A stretch of 64,000 nt of DNA, from NCBI RefSeq assembly GCF_004217175.1, contig NZ_SHKI01000007.1:243943-307942 (forward strand). The letters run 5' to 3'. Each line of letters starts with the position of its first letter. Position 1 is the first letter of the stretch. A program made the translations under genes and the position numbers. The notes under the pieces were generated by a model that saw only the letters and a program-made list of their open reading frames with translations, was not told the DNA's origin and did no database searches. This document shows, in pieces, positions 49,132 through 57,958 of the stretch. This DNA comes from Leucobacter luti. GTDB lineage: Bacteria; Actinomycetota; Actinomycetes; Actinomycetales; Microbacteriaceae.

Positions 49132-49809
49132 TTAGGCGCCGGAAACACGCCGACGCAACACGCCGGAGCGCACCGTGTCGAGGTAGCCGGCAAACTCGAG
49201 CGCGTCCTCGGCCCCGGCCGGCGTGCCGCTCTTCAGGCCACGCGTGGATACCGCGTGCGTGATGAGCTCGGCCTCGCGTTCAGCGGCCACGCGCAGCGAG
49301 CGCAGGTGCCGCGGCGTGATCCCGCGCTCGGCCAGGCGGAGCAGGGCGGTGAGCTGCGCGACCGCGTCGTGCGGGAACACCTCGGCGGCCGGCAGCAGCC
49401 CCGCGGCAATCGCCTCGCCGAGGAAGCGCACACTCGCGCCGGTGGACCTGCACAGCTCGTCGCTGCTCAGCACCCGCTTTGGCGCGAGAATGCTCGACGC
49501 GCTGCGCGGCGCGGCGCCGGGGATGATCGGGTCGCGCCCCTGGTCGAGTTCGTCGAGCACCTCGGCGATGACCTTCAGCGGCAGATAGTGGTCGCGCTGC
49601 AGCGTGAGGATGAGACGCAGTCGCTCGATGTGCGCCTGCGAGAACTTCCGATAGCCAGACTTGGTGCGCTCGGGCGTGACGAGCCCCTGCTCCTCGAGGA
49701 AGCGCAGCTTCGACGGCGACAGATCGCTGAAGTCGTCCTGCAACCGCGCGAGCACCTGTCCGATACTCAGCAGACCGTTCGAGAGTGGTCGGGCCGCCGC
49801 GCCCGCCAC
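49132..49809 (-). CDS. ftsR: FtsR-like MerR-family regulator
   Basis: The 225-residue protein has an N-terminal MerR winged helix (LSIGQVLARLQDDFSDLSPSKLRFLEEQGLVTPERTKSGYRKF at about 11-53) and a C-terminal helical domain with LCRSTGASVRFLGEAIAAGLL, a second HTH-like segment. It matches Rv1828 and C. glutamicum FtsR, an activator of ftsZ. The GTG start follows the garA stop after one base, so the two are co-transcribed. The frame is open upstream through garA, so the GTG with GGAAGG is chosen as start. Confidence 0.88.
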   Translation of the reverse strand: MAGAAARPLSNGLLSIGQVLARLQDDFSDLSPSKLRFLEEQGLVTPERTKSGYRKFSQAHIERLRLILTLQRDHYLPLKVIAEVLDELDQGRDPIIPGAAPRSASSILAPKRVLSSDELCRSTGASVRFLGEAIAAGLLPAAEVFPHDAVAQLTALLRLAERGITPRHLRSLRVAAEREAELITHAVSTRGLKSGTPAGAEDALEFAGYLDTVRSGVLRRRVSGA

Positions 49810-49810
49810 G

Positions 49811-50275
49811 CTAGGCGCCTTCCGCCAGATCGAAGCGTGAGGCAAAGAACGTGAAGCGGAACTTGCCCACCTGGACTTCCACCCCGTCTTCCAGGGGGAC
49901 CTCACCCGAGATGCGCGACCCGTCGCAGAACGTGCCGTTCAGCGAACCGAGGTCGGCGACCGTGAACGTGGTGCCCGAGCGGCGGAACTCCGCGTGACGT
50001 CGCGACACCGTCACATCGTCGAGGAAGATGTTGACCGCCGGGTGCCGGCCAGCAACGGTGACGTCCTGATCGAGCAGGAATCGCGCGCCCTGGTCGGGGC
50101 CGCGCCGCACCACGAGCAGCGCGGCACCAGACGGCAGCGCCTCAACCGCGTCGCGCTCGTCGATGGTGAGATCAGTTGCCCGGCTCCGAATCATTGCACC
50201 GAGGTCGTCACGGAACTGCTGTGTTGCGCGCACCTCTGTGTGGTCTGCGCGACGGGCGTGATTTTCAATATTCAC
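49811..50275 (-). CDS. FHA-domain TCA-cycle regulator (GarA/OdhI-like)
   Basis: The 154-residue protein has a C-terminal FHA domain (about 55-145) with the phosphothreonine-binding residues in AGRHP, SRRHAEF and LGSLNGTFCDG. GarA/OdhI binds 2-oxoglutarate dehydrogenase in its unphosphorylated form and is switched off by phosphorylation of an N-terminal ETTS motif. Here that stretch reads RATQQFRDDL: only the second Thr (T18) aligns, the first is Ala. GTG at 50275 is chosen over one at 50287 for its AGGAG spacing. It is followed at once by the FtsR-like gene. Confidence 0.88.
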   Translation of the reverse strand: MNIENHARRADHTEVRATQQFRDDLGAMIRSRATDLTIDERDAVEALPSGAALLVVRRGPDQGARFLLDQDVTVAGRHPAVNIFLDDVTVSRRHAEFRRSGTTFTVADLGSLNGTFCDGSRISGEVPLEDGVEVQVGKFRFTFFASRFDLAEGA

Positions 50276-50307
50276 GTGCTCACCCACTCCTGATCTCGGG
50301 GCCTCGG

Positions 50308-50323
50308 TGAGCCAACTGGCTCA
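50308..50323 (-). promoter_or_regulatory. palindrome at the garA promoter
   Basis: TGAGCCA, AC, TGGCTCA form a perfect dyad eight bases downstream of a candidate -10 (TAGCGT at 50332-50337). A protein bound there would block transcription of garA-ftsR. Confidence 0.45.
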
Positions 50324-50331
50324 GTCCCTCT

Positions 50332-50337
50332 ACGCTA
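50332..50337 (-). promoter_or_regulatory. candidate -10 for garA
   Basis: TAGCGT on the minus strand, about 57 bases before the garA start codon. No clear -35. Confidence 0.3.
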
Positions 50338-50464
50338 TCGCAGCGGGGCATCGCCGCGCACCTCGGTGCAGCGATTCGAGTACCGTCTCAGCAGATTCAT
50401 CACTTGACTCGCCACCCGAGGCCCCGAGCTGAGGGTTCACCGTGTGTTCGACCGAGACGATCGC

Positions 50465-51955
50465 CTACGCGCGCCGCTCGTTCTGCTCAAGGAACGCGTA
50501 GACCTCGTTCGCGTCAACCCCGGGAAAGGTGCCGGTGGGGAGCGCCGCGAGCAGGCTGGTGGGGGTCGCGGCTTCCGGCCACGCCGCGGCCGCCCACTTG
50601 GTGGTCAGCTCGCTCGACGCCTGACGGCAGCAGCGGTCGTCCGGGCAGAACGACCGCGAGCGATGCGGGGTCTCCCGGCCGCGGAACCACTTCACGTCGT
50701 CGAAGCGCACGCCCACGCTCACCGAGTAGAGCCCCTCCTTTGCCTTCTCCACGCGCGAGGTGCACCAGTAGGTCCCGCCCGCCGACATGTCGGTGTACTG
50801 GTACCAGGGGTTGAAGCGGTCCGACTGCCCAAAGACGGTGCGCGCGGTCCAGTTGCGGCACACCATCGCGCCCTCGAAGTTGCCGAGCGCGTCCGAGGGG
50901 AACCGCACGCCGTCGTTCTCGTACGCTTTGATGAGCGTGCCGGACTCGTGTGCCTTCATGAAGTGCACCTGCAAGCCGAGGCGCTCGGTCGCGAGGTTCG
51001 TGAAGCGGTGGGCCGCCATCTCATACGAGACGCCAAACGCATCGCGCAGATCCTCCATCGAAATCTGGCGCTGCTTCTTGCTCTCAACGAGCAGGTCCAC
51101 TGCGGCGGCCTCCGGGAGCAGCACCGCGCCGGCCAGGTAGTTCGCCTCGACGCGCTGGCGCAAGAAGTCTGCGTAGTTGCGCGGCTCCTCGTGCCCGCAC
51201 ACGAGGCTCGCGAGCGCACGCAGGATCGGGGCTCGCGCATCCCGCGAGGGGAGGTTGCTCGACAGGTAGATGCGGCCGTTGCGCCGGTCGATCACCGAGC
51301 GCGTTGAGTGCGGCATGTCCGAGACATAGTGGAGGCTAAAGCCGAGCTTCTCAGCCACCCCCGCGGTGTGGCGCTGGGACACCGGGCCCCCCGTGTAGCC
51401 CACGCTGTCGAGCAGCTGCTGCGCGGCGCGCTCGAGGTCCGGGTAGTAGTTTCCGGCAACCCGCATCTCGGCACGCAGCTCGGTGTTCGCGCGGCGCGCC
51501 TCCTCGGGGGTCGCCGCGCGCTCGCGGTGCAGCCGCTCGACCTCCTGGTGCAGCCCGAGGATCGCTTTCAGGGTGTCGTCGCTGGTGGCCTTCGACACAC
51601 GGATCGGCTGGATGCCGAGCGAGCCGAACACCGTGCCGCGCTGGGCGCGCTCCACCGCGATCTCAAGGGCGGCGCGCTCGCTGGGCGCCTCGTCGAGCAG
51701 CAGCTCGTCGACGGTCACGCCGAGCGCCGCGGCGAGAGCCCGCAGCAGCGGCAGGCGCGGCTCGCGTTTGCCGTTTTCGATCGCGGAAAGCTGGGAGGGC
51801 GCCCGGTCTACCGCGGCGGCAAGCTGCTCGAGCGTCATTCCGCGCAGCGCGCGCTGTTCGCGTACCCGGCGGCCGAGCGTGAGCGCGTCCCCCGCGTCGT
51901 CGCCGTCGTGGTCTGCATCGCCCCCGGGGGCCGGGGCGGAGGTCAGGAGCGTCAT
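50465..51955 (-). CDS. RamB/ScfR-family XRE regulator
   Basis: The 496-residue protein has an N-terminal XRE HTH (about 27-85; LGRRVREQRALRGMTLEQLAAAVDRAPSQLSAIENGKREPRL), an IrrE-like zinc-peptidase-fold domain in the middle (LPEAAAVDLLVESKK; no intact HExxH) and a C-terminal domain with a Cys cluster (CRNW, CTSR, CPDDRCC). RamB represses glyoxylate-cycle and acetate genes in Corynebacterium. Here it diverges from malate synthase, which supports a similar role. The promoter suggests a leaderless mRNA: CAGACT, six bases, ATG. Confidence 0.9.
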   Translation of the reverse strand: MTLLTSAPAPGGDADHDGDDAGDALTLGRRVREQRALRGMTLEQLAAAVDRAPSQLSAIENGKREPRLPLLRALAAALGVTVDELLLDEAPSERAALEIAVERAQRGTVFGSLGIQPIRVSKATSDDTLKAILGLHQEVERLHRERAATPEEARRANTELRAEMRVAGNYYPDLERAAQQLLDSVGYTGGPVSQRHTAGVAEKLGFSLHYVSDMPHSTRSVIDRRNGRIYLSSNLPSRDARAPILRALASLVCGHEEPRNYADFLRQRVEANYLAGAVLLPEAAAVDLLVESKKQRQISMEDLRDAFGVSYEMAAHRFTNLATERLGLQVHFMKAHESGTLIKAYENDGVRFPSDALGNFEGAMVCRNWTARTVFGQSDRFNPWYQYTDMSAGGTYWCTSRVEKAKEGLYSVSVGVRFDDVKWFRGRETPHRSRSFCPDDRCCRQASSELTTKWAAAAWPEAATPTSLLAALPTGTFPGVDANEVYAFLEQNERRA

Positions 51956-51961
51956 GCCCCC

Positions 51962-51990
51962 AGTCTGCCAGAGCCCAATTATTCCGACAA
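51962..51990 (-). promoter_or_regulatory. promoter of the RamB-like gene
   Basis: On the minus strand TTGTCG (-35, 51985-51990), a 17-base spacer and CAGACT (-10, 51962-51967) are followed by six bases and the ATG. It is the best -35/-10 pair noticed in the window. Confidence 0.55.
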
Positions 51991-52103
51991 GCAGAAAAAG
52001 TCGAGAACTTCACCCTTCGAAACGCCCGCACACCCCCGCGTGGGAGGTCAAAGATGGAACTACACCGCAGTTATCGCCCCAGGGCTCGACCAAAGGACAC
52101 ATC

Positions 52104-53759
52104 ATGACCACCACGCAGGCGGCCCCGCAGCAGTCGCAGACCGCCACCCCCTCAGCATTCGGCCCCCGCATCGAGGTCACCGGCCGCCCGTTCGCACGCA
52201 GCGAGGAGATCCTCACGCCAGCGGCGCTCGAGTTCGTCACCGAGCTGCACGCCCGCTTTGCGAGCACCCGCCACGAGCGGCTCGCGGACCGGCAGCGTCG
52301 CCGGTACGAGATCGGCAACGGCCGCGATCCGAAGTTCCGCGCGGACACCCGCCAGATCCGCGAAGACGCGGACTGGCGCGTCGCCGGCGCCGGCCCCGGA
52401 CTTGAGGATCGTCGCGTGGAGATCACCGGGCCCACTGACCCGAAAATGACGATCAACGCGATGAACTCGGGGGCGCGCGTGTGGCTCGCCGACCAGGAGG
52501 ACGCCACGAGCCCCACCTGGCACAACGTGATCGGCGGCCAGCTGTCCCTGTTCGACGCGATCCGCGGCCAGCTCGAATACACGAGCCCGGAGGGCAAGGA
52601 GTACCGCGTCACCGCCGAGCACACCCCCACGATCGTGATGCGGCCGCGCGGCTGGCACCTGGTCGAAAAGCACATGCGGTTCATCGACGGCCAGGGGCAG
52701 TCGGGGGCGGCGTCCGGCAGCCTCGTGGACTTCGGACTCTACGCGTTCCACAACGCCGCGGAACTCGTGGCGCGCGGCCGCGGACCCTACTTCTACATCG
52801 CCAAGCTCGAGTCGAGCGAGGAGGCGAAGCTCTGGGACGACATCTTCACCTACACCGAGCAGACGCTCGGCCTCCCCCACGGCACCATCCGCGCGACCGT
52901 GCTCATCGAAACGCTGCCCGCAGCGTTCGAGATGGAGGAGATCCTCTACGTCATGCGCGATCACATCGCGGGTCTCAACGCCGGGCGCTGGGACTACATC
53001 TTCTCGATCATCAAGAACTACCGCGGCCGCGGCGCGCGCTTCGTGCTCCCCGACCGCAGCGAGGTCACCATGACCGTGCCGTTCATGCGGGCGTACACCG
53101 AGCTCCTCGTGAAGACCTGCCACAAGCGCGGGGCGCACGCGATCGGCGGCATGAGCGCGTTCATCCCGAACCGCCGCGACGCAGAGGTCACCGCACGTGC
53201 CGAGGAGAAGGTGCGCGCGGACAAGCAGCGCGAGGCCGGCGACGGCTTCGACGGCACCTGGGTGGCCCACCCCGACCTCATCCCGGTGGCCCAGGCCGAG
53301 TTCGACGCGGTGCTCGGCGACCGCCCAAACCAGGTGGAGCGCCAGCGCGACGACGTGGAGGTCACCGCGGCGCAGCTGCTCGACGTGCACATCGGCCGCG
53401 ACATCACCGAGGCGGGCGTGCGCGACAACGTCTCAATCGGCCTCCGCTACATCGAGGCCTGGCTTCGCGGGAACGGCGCGGTCGCCATCGACAATCTGAT
53501 GGAGGATGCCGCGACCGCCGAGATCAGCCGCTCGCAGATCTGGCAGTGGATCCACCAGGATCAGTCGACCGCGGAGGGCACCCGCATCACACGCGAGTGG
53601 GTGGCCGAGCTGATGCGCGAGGCGATCGCCGGGTTCGAGCGCTTCGACGGGGACCGCTACGACGACGCCGCGGAGCTCTTCGCCGACGTTGCGCTCGGCG
53701 ATGATTTCCCCACGTTCCTCACCGTCCCCGCCTACAGCCGGTACCTCGTCGACGCGTAG
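52104..53759 (+). CDS. aceB: malate synthase A
   Basis: Malate synthase condenses glyoxylate with acetyl-CoA, completing the glyoxylate bypass. The 551-residue length and blocks such as LADQEDATSPTWHNVI, ATVLIETLPAAFEMEE, GLNAGRWDYIFSIIKNYR and HAIGGMSAFIPNRRD identify isoform A. The ATG has AAAGGA nine bases upstream and is the first in-frame start after the divergent promoter region. No isocitrate lyase gene is in the window. The divergent RamB-like gene is the probable regulator. Confidence 0.96.
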   Translation: MTTTQAAPQQSQTATPSAFGPRIEVTGRPFARSEEILTPAALEFVTELHARFASTRHERLADRQRRRYEIGNGRDPKFRADTRQIREDADWRVAGAGPGLEDRRVEITGPTDPKMTINAMNSGARVWLADQEDATSPTWHNVIGGQLSLFDAIRGQLEYTSPEGKEYRVTAEHTPTIVMRPRGWHLVEKHMRFIDGQGQSGAASGSLVDFGLYAFHNAAELVARGRGPYFYIAKLESSEEAKLWDDIFTYTEQTLGLPHGTIRATVLIETLPAAFEMEEILYVMRDHIAGLNAGRWDYIFSIIKNYRGRGARFVLPDRSEVTMTVPFMRAYTELLVKTCHKRGAHAIGGMSAFIPNRRDAEVTARAEEKVRADKQREAGDGFDGTWVAHPDLIPVAQAEFDAVLGDRPNQVERQRDDVEVTAAQLLDVHIGRDITEAGVRDNVSIGLRYIEAWLRGNGAVAIDNLMEDAATAEISRSQIWQWIHQDQSTAEGTRITREWVAELMREAIAGFERFDGDRYDDAAELFADVALGDDFPTFLTVPAYSRYLVDA

Positions 53760-53770
53760 GTCGGCTGAGC

Positions 53771-53806
53771 GCGCTGGCCCCGGACCGCACGGTCCGGGGC
53801 CAGCGC
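53771..53806 (+). terminator. hairpin after aceB
   Basis: A perfect 16-bp stem (53771-53786 with 53791-53806) and GCAC loop lie 11 bases past the stop. No T-run. Confidence 0.75.
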
Positions 53807-53920
53807 GCGTTCCGGCACGGATTCCCCGGGCGGACACGCAAATCACCGCCCGCGGCGCGCGACCGCTCCCCCAGTGTGCGATCCTGCTCTGAGGCAATCA
53901 GACGAGAGGACCCGAGGCAC

Positions 53921-54409
53921 ATGAGCGAGTTTGAGAACGACATCACCCCCGCCTTTGGCGGACCGGACTGGCTCGCGCCGCTCTCGAAGGAGCGGGTGAT
54001 GGCGGGCCTGGCACGCGAGGGCTGGGAGTACAGCGTCGACATCGACGGAGACATCGGCGGCGGCTGGGAGTACGGCTCCTTCTACTTCTTCATCAACGGC
54101 GAGCACGACGAACTCCTGTGCGTCCGGGGCGCGTGGCGCGGCCAGCTCGACGGGCAAGACCTCGGGCGCGCGCTCGAGGTGTGCAACGCGTGGAACGCGG
54201 AGAAGCTCTGGCCCAAGACGTACGCGCGCGCGGACGAGGAGGGCATGATCCGGATCCACACCGAGCACAACGTCGACTATGAGCAGGGCATCACCGACGC
54301 GCAGCTCTCGCAGCAGCTGATCTGCGCGGTCAACACGGGCATGTCGTTCTTCGAGCACCTCAACGAGCAGTTCCCGGCAGTGTGGGAGCAGTACCGGCCG
54401 CTCGCGTAG
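53921..54409 (+). CDS. YbjN domain protein
   Basis: The 162-residue protein contains the YbjN-like fold (LSKERVMAGLAREGWEYSVDIDG, ALEVCNAWNAEKLWPK, LICAVNTGMSFFEHLNEQFP), seen in stress-linked proteins and related to tetracopeptide-like chaperone folds. The exact function is not known. ATG at 53921 with GAGG upstream; a longer frame exists but has no family match. It is convergent with the mrp operon. Confidence 0.8.
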   Translation: MSEFENDITPAFGGPDWLAPLSKERVMAGLAREGWEYSVDIDGDIGGGWEYGSFYFFINGEHDELLCVRGAWRGQLDGQDLGRALEVCNAWNAEKLWPKTYARADEEGMIRIHTEHNVDYEQGITDAQLSQQLICAVNTGMSFFEHLNEQFPAVWEQYRPLA

Positions 54410-54479
54410 CGGCGCGCCCGTGGGGTGGCGGCTGCCCGCTGCCACTCCCACTCGTCGCGCTCCGCGAGCCGCGAGCGGC

Positions 54480-54495
54480 GAGCGGCGAGCCGCTC
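54480..54495. terminator. hairpin between ybjN and mrpG
   Basis: GAGCGG and CCGCTC pair over CGAG in a region with repeated GAGCGGC units. A short, possibly bidirectional terminator; weak evidence. Confidence 0.4.
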
Positions 54496-54499
54496 ACTG

Positions 54500-54874
54500 C
54501 TAGCCGTAGAGCGTGTCGCTGCGCTCGATCGCGGGCCCGAGCTCGTCCACCACGAGCGAGTCGGCGTCGAGCTGCCCGGTACGGTACGCGGCGCGCCCCA
54601 CCATGTGCGCGGCGACCGGCGCCGTGAGTGATTGGAACACAAAGACCGGGATCAGCGCGAGGAGCGTCGCAAACGAGCGCTGGTCGAGCGCAATCGCCGC
54701 GATCACTAGCAGCAACCCGAAGATCTGCGGTTTCGTCGCGGCGTGCAGCCGGCTCAGCGCGTCCGGGAAGCGCAGCAGGCCGATTCCCGCGGCAACCGAC
54801 AGCACCGCGGCGAGGAAGACGCACACCACTGCGGCGAGGTCCATCAGCTGTTCCCACAGCGCGGCGTCAGACAT
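54500..54874 (-). CDS. mrpG: Na+/H+ antiporter subunit MrpG
   Basis: The 124-residue membrane protein has three helices and the MrpG motif GLLRFPDALSRLHAATKPQ (about 32-50). It is the last gene of the six-gene mrp operon and a small helper subunit of the complex. Its start overlaps the mrpF stop by eight bases. Confidence 0.93.
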   Translation of the reverse strand: MSDAALWEQLMDLAAVVCVFLAAVLSVAAGIGLLRFPDALSRLHAATKPQIFGLLLVIAAIALDQRSFATLLALIPVFVFQSLTAPVAAHMVGRAAYRTGQLDADSLVVDELGPAIERSDTLYG

Positions 54875-55181
54875 GGCCCACCTCCGGTGTCGGTTCCTCT
54901 GGCATGGGCCGCTCCGCCCGCCGCTTCACAAACCGCGCCACGACAATCGTGGCGAAGGTGGCGGTCGCGGCGATCACGGTCATGAGCGGGATCGAATCGG
55001 TGTGCCCGCGCACCACCATGTCGGTGCCGACCGCGAGCATCAGCGTGGTCAATAGGACGTCCGAGGCGATCATGCGGTCGAGGATGGTGGGCCCTCGCAC
55101 GATGCGCACGATCGCGGCAAGCGCCGTAATGGTGAGACCGATCCCGGCGCCAACGAGCAGCACGGTCATTGCGATACTCAA
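54867..55181 (-). CDS. mrpF: Na+/H+ antiporter subunit MrpF
   Basis: The 104-residue subunit has three helices and the MrpF pattern RIVRGPTILDRMIASDVLL near residues 27-45. The start overlaps mrpE by four bases. Confidence 0.93.
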   Translation of the reverse strand: MSIAMTVLLVGAGIGLTITALAAIVRIVRGPTILDRMIASDVLLTTLMLAVGTDMVVRGHTDSIPLMTVIAATATFATIVVARFVKRRAERPMPEEPTPEVGHV

Positions 55182-55738
55182 TTCAACGCTCCGATCTCCT
55201 GCTTTGACCCGAGCGTCAGGATCAGCAGGCGTTCGATGTGGCGCACGTCGCGCCGCATCCGCGTGATTGAGCGCTGCGTCGGCGTGTTCAGCACGTGCAG
55301 GTACAGGGTCGATTCGAAGCGGTCAACCTCCGCCACCAGCGAGCCCGGGATCAGGGAGATCGTGAGTCCGACCATCGTGAGGATGAAGTCGTTGCGGGTG
55401 CGCAGGCGCACCGCGATGATCGACGTGGGCGGCGGTGGCCCCGGCCGCACGGCGAGCCACGCGACCTGCCACGACGCGAGCGCGAGGTTCCAGAGGAAGT
55501 ACACCAGGTAGCGCAGCGCGTACCAGGGGTTGAAGCGGCCGGCGAGCTCGACCGGCGGGAGGTAGAAGACTCGCATCACGACGATTGCGAGCACGACCCC
55601 GCTGACGAGTGACAGCAGGGACACCTCGTGCCAGAGCATCATCCAGAGCAGCACCAGCCCCACGAGCAGCGGGAGCTCGTGCAGCCGCACGCCGAGCTCG
55701 AGGCGGCGGGCGGCGCGGGGCGTCGCAGACTCAGTCAT
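55178..55738 (-). CDS. mrpE: Na+/H+ antiporter subunit MrpE
   Basis: The 186-residue subunit has an N-terminal cytoplasmic stretch, two membrane helices (about 24-64), a further hydrophobic region near 79-100 and a C-terminal domain with LTISLIPGSLVAEVD and LYLHVLNT, the MrpE signature. ATG at 55738 overlaps the mrpD stop by eight bases; longer upstream reading has no family support. Confidence 0.92.
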   Translation of the reverse strand: MTESATPRAARRLELGVRLHELPLLVGLVLLWMMLWHEVSLLSLVSGVVLAIVVMRVFYLPPVELAGRFNPWYALRYLVYFLWNLALASWQVAWLAVRPGPPPPTSIIAVRLRTRNDFILTMVGLTISLIPGSLVAEVDRFESTLYLHVLNTPTQRSITRMRRDVRHIERLLILTLGSKQEIGALN

Positions 55739-57398
55739 CGTGCGCCTCCCCGTCCGGTTGCGTCGTGCCGCTGCCGCCGCCGAGCTGCCCCGGCGAGTCA
55801 CCGAGGACGAGCTGCACCATACGGCCGGGCTCGGCCATGTTCTCTCCCGCACGATCAGCGTACGCGTAGAGCGGGCCCGCAAACACTGTCAGCGCCACGC
55901 TCACCACCACCATGCCGGCGGTCGCGGCGATCATGAGGCGCGGGATCTCCTTCTGTTCCTGGAGGGGAGACGCGTCGGGGGCATCGTGCAGTTGTTCGAA
56001 CAGCGCCTCCTCGCGCTCGCGCAGCATCATCGCCTCCGTGCTCGGCGTCTTCCCGGTGCGGGCCTCGACGGCGTCGGCGCGCTTCCGCGGGCGCCAGAAC
56101 GCGAACACCCAGGCCCGAGCGAGCGCGTACAGGGTGAGCAGCGACACGAGCGCGCCGATCCCCATCAGCCAGTACCCGGCGGGGGTTTGCAGCTCCGCCG
56201 CAACCGTGAACAGCCCGAGTTTCCCGATGAAGCCCGAGAACGGAGGTATCCCCCCGAGGTTGAGCATCGGGATGAAAAACAGCACGGCGATGACCGGGGC
56301 CGTGCGCAGCATTCCGCCGAGACCGGACAGCGAGGTGGTGCCGCCGTGCCGCTCGATCAGCCCCACCGCGAGGAACAGGGTGGTCTGCACAATAATGTGG
56401 TGCGCGATGTAGAAGATTGTCGCGCCGTAACCGGCCGCGTTTGCCATCCCGATGCCGAAGATCATGTAGCCGATATGACTGATCAGCGTAAACGAGAGCA
56501 GCCGCTTGATGTCGAGCTGCGACACGGCGCCGAGAATGCCGACCAGCAGCGTGAGGCCTGCGACGATCAGCAATAACAGGTCAACGCTTGAGACCGGGAA
56601 CAGTAGCGTCTGGGTGCGGATAATCGCGTAGACGCCCACCTTCGTGAGCAAGCCGGCGAACACCGCCGTCACCGGCGCTGGCGCCGTGGGATACGAGTCC
56701 GGCAGCCAGAACGAGAGCGGGAACACCGCCGCCTTAATACCGAACGCGATCAGCAGCATCAGGTTGAGGATCAGCTGCACCTCGCTCGGCAGCTCTGCGA
56801 TCCGGATCGTGAGCTGCGCCATGTTCACCGTGCCGGTGGCGCCATAGATCAACCCGATCGCGGCGAGGAACAGCACGGACGAGACCAGCGACACGATCAC
56901 ATAGGTGACGCCCGCGCGGATCCGCTGTGCCGTACCGCCCAGCGTGATCAGCACGTAGCTCGCCACAAGCAGGATCTCGAAGCCCACGTAGAGGTTGAAC
57001 AGGTCGCCCGCGATGAACGCGTTGAACACGCCCGCCCCGAGCACGAGGTAGGTGGGGTAGTAGATCGAGACCGGGGTGTCCTCGTCGCCGTCGGCGAGGC
57101 CCTGGCCGATTGAGAACAGGAACACGCCGAGCAGCACGATCGAGGAGACCGTGAGCATGAGCGCCGAGACGCGGTCGACCACGAGCGCGATCCCGAAGGG
57201 CGCGGCCCAGCCGCCCACCTCCATGACCAGCGCGCCCTGCGCGTCCACGATCCACATGAGCGTGCCGCTGAGCACGAGCACGGCACTCAGCGCCACAAGC
57301 GTGATGCCCTGCTGCAGCCGGCGGTGGCCCGGCACGGCGAGGGCCAGGGCGGCGCTCGCGAGCGGGATCAGGACTACGAGGGGAACGAGGACGGTCAT
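55731..57398 (-). CDS. mrpD: Na+/H+ antiporter subunit MrpD
   Basis: MrpD is one of two complex-I-like ion-translocating subunits. The 555-residue protein has about 14 helices, a proton-channel Glu in the helix with LYVGFEILLVASYVLI, a conserved Lys in FGIKAAVFPLSFWLPDSYPTAP and the KVGVYAIIR block. The C-terminal 60 residues are a charged region, one helix and a soluble tail. Start overlaps mrpC by four bases. Confidence 0.94.
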   Translation of the reverse strand: MTVLVPLVVLIPLASAALALAVPGHRRLQQGITLVALSAVLVLSGTLMWIVDAQGALVMEVGGWAAPFGIALVVDRVSALMLTVSSIVLLGVFLFSIGQGLADGDEDTPVSIYYPTYLVLGAGVFNAFIAGDLFNLYVGFEILLVASYVLITLGGTAQRIRAGVTYVIVSLVSSVLFLAAIGLIYGATGTVNMAQLTIRIAELPSEVQLILNLMLLIAFGIKAAVFPLSFWLPDSYPTAPAPVTAVFAGLLTKVGVYAIIRTQTLLFPVSSVDLLLLIVAGLTLLVGILGAVSQLDIKRLLSFTLISHIGYMIFGIGMANAAGYGATIFYIAHHIIVQTTLFLAVGLIERHGGTTSLSGLGGMLRTAPVIAVLFFIPMLNLGGIPPFSGFIGKLGLFTVAAELQTPAGYWLMGIGALVSLLTLYALARAWVFAFWRPRKRADAVEARTGKTPSTEAMMLREREEALFEQLHDAPDASPLQEQKEIPRLMIAATAGMVVVSVALTVFAGPLYAYADRAGENMAEPGRMVQLVLGDSPGQLGGGSGTTQPDGEAHDD

Positions 57399-57958
57399 CG
57401 GCGGTCCTCCTCGGTCTGGGTGGGTGCTGGCAGATCAATGTCCTCGGGGGGCCGCACGTCGATGACGGGGAACCCGCCGCTCGGAGTGGAACCGGGCGCG
57501 GGAGCTTCCGCGGGGTCGTCGTCGGGGATGTCGTCGTCGTCCGAGTAGTCGGGCGTGCCCGCGAGCCCCTCCTCCGTGACCTCGTCGGAGCTGAGCTCGT
57601 CGGCGTCGGCAAGATCGAGATCCGAATCGTCGTCAACCACGGTGTCGTCACGATCCTGCGCGAGGCGCCAGGAGCGGTAGATGAGCGCGAGCAGGAACGC
57701 GCTCACCCCGAAGGTGATCACGATCGCGGTGAGGATGAACGCCTGCGGCAGCGGATCGCTCATGTCCTCGACCTCGCTCGACCCGTAGAGCGGGGCGTTG
57801 CCGAAGGAGCCAGACATCAGGAAGATCAGCAGGTTCGTCGCGTTGCCCACGAGGAGGAAGCCGAGCAGGATTCGCGTGAGCGTGCGATCGAGCATGAGAT
57901 AGACGCCGGCGGCGTACATCACCACCATCACAGCGACAAGCACCAGAGGCATGGTCAT
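57395..57958 (-). CDS. mrpC: Na+/H+ antiporter subunit MrpC with acidic tail
   Basis: The first 105 residues are a normal MrpC/NuoK-like subunit with three helices (LIFLMSGSFG, LPQAFILTAIVITFGVSAFLLAL). A tail of about 80 residues follows, rich in Asp and Glu with DDD runs and then Pro; such tails are variable in the family. The tail is probably cytoplasmic and disordered. Start and stop overlap mrpA and mrpD by four bases. Confidence 0.93.
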   Translation of the reverse strand: MTMPLVLVAVMVVMYAAGVYLMLDRTLTRILLGFLLVGNATNLLIFLMSGSFGNAPLYGSSEVEDMSDPLPQAFILTAIVITFGVSAFLLALIYRSWRLAQDRDDTVVDDDSDLDLADADELSSDEVTEEGLAGTPDYSDDDDIPDDDPAEAPAPGSTPSGGFPVIDVRPPEDIDLPAPTQTEEDRR

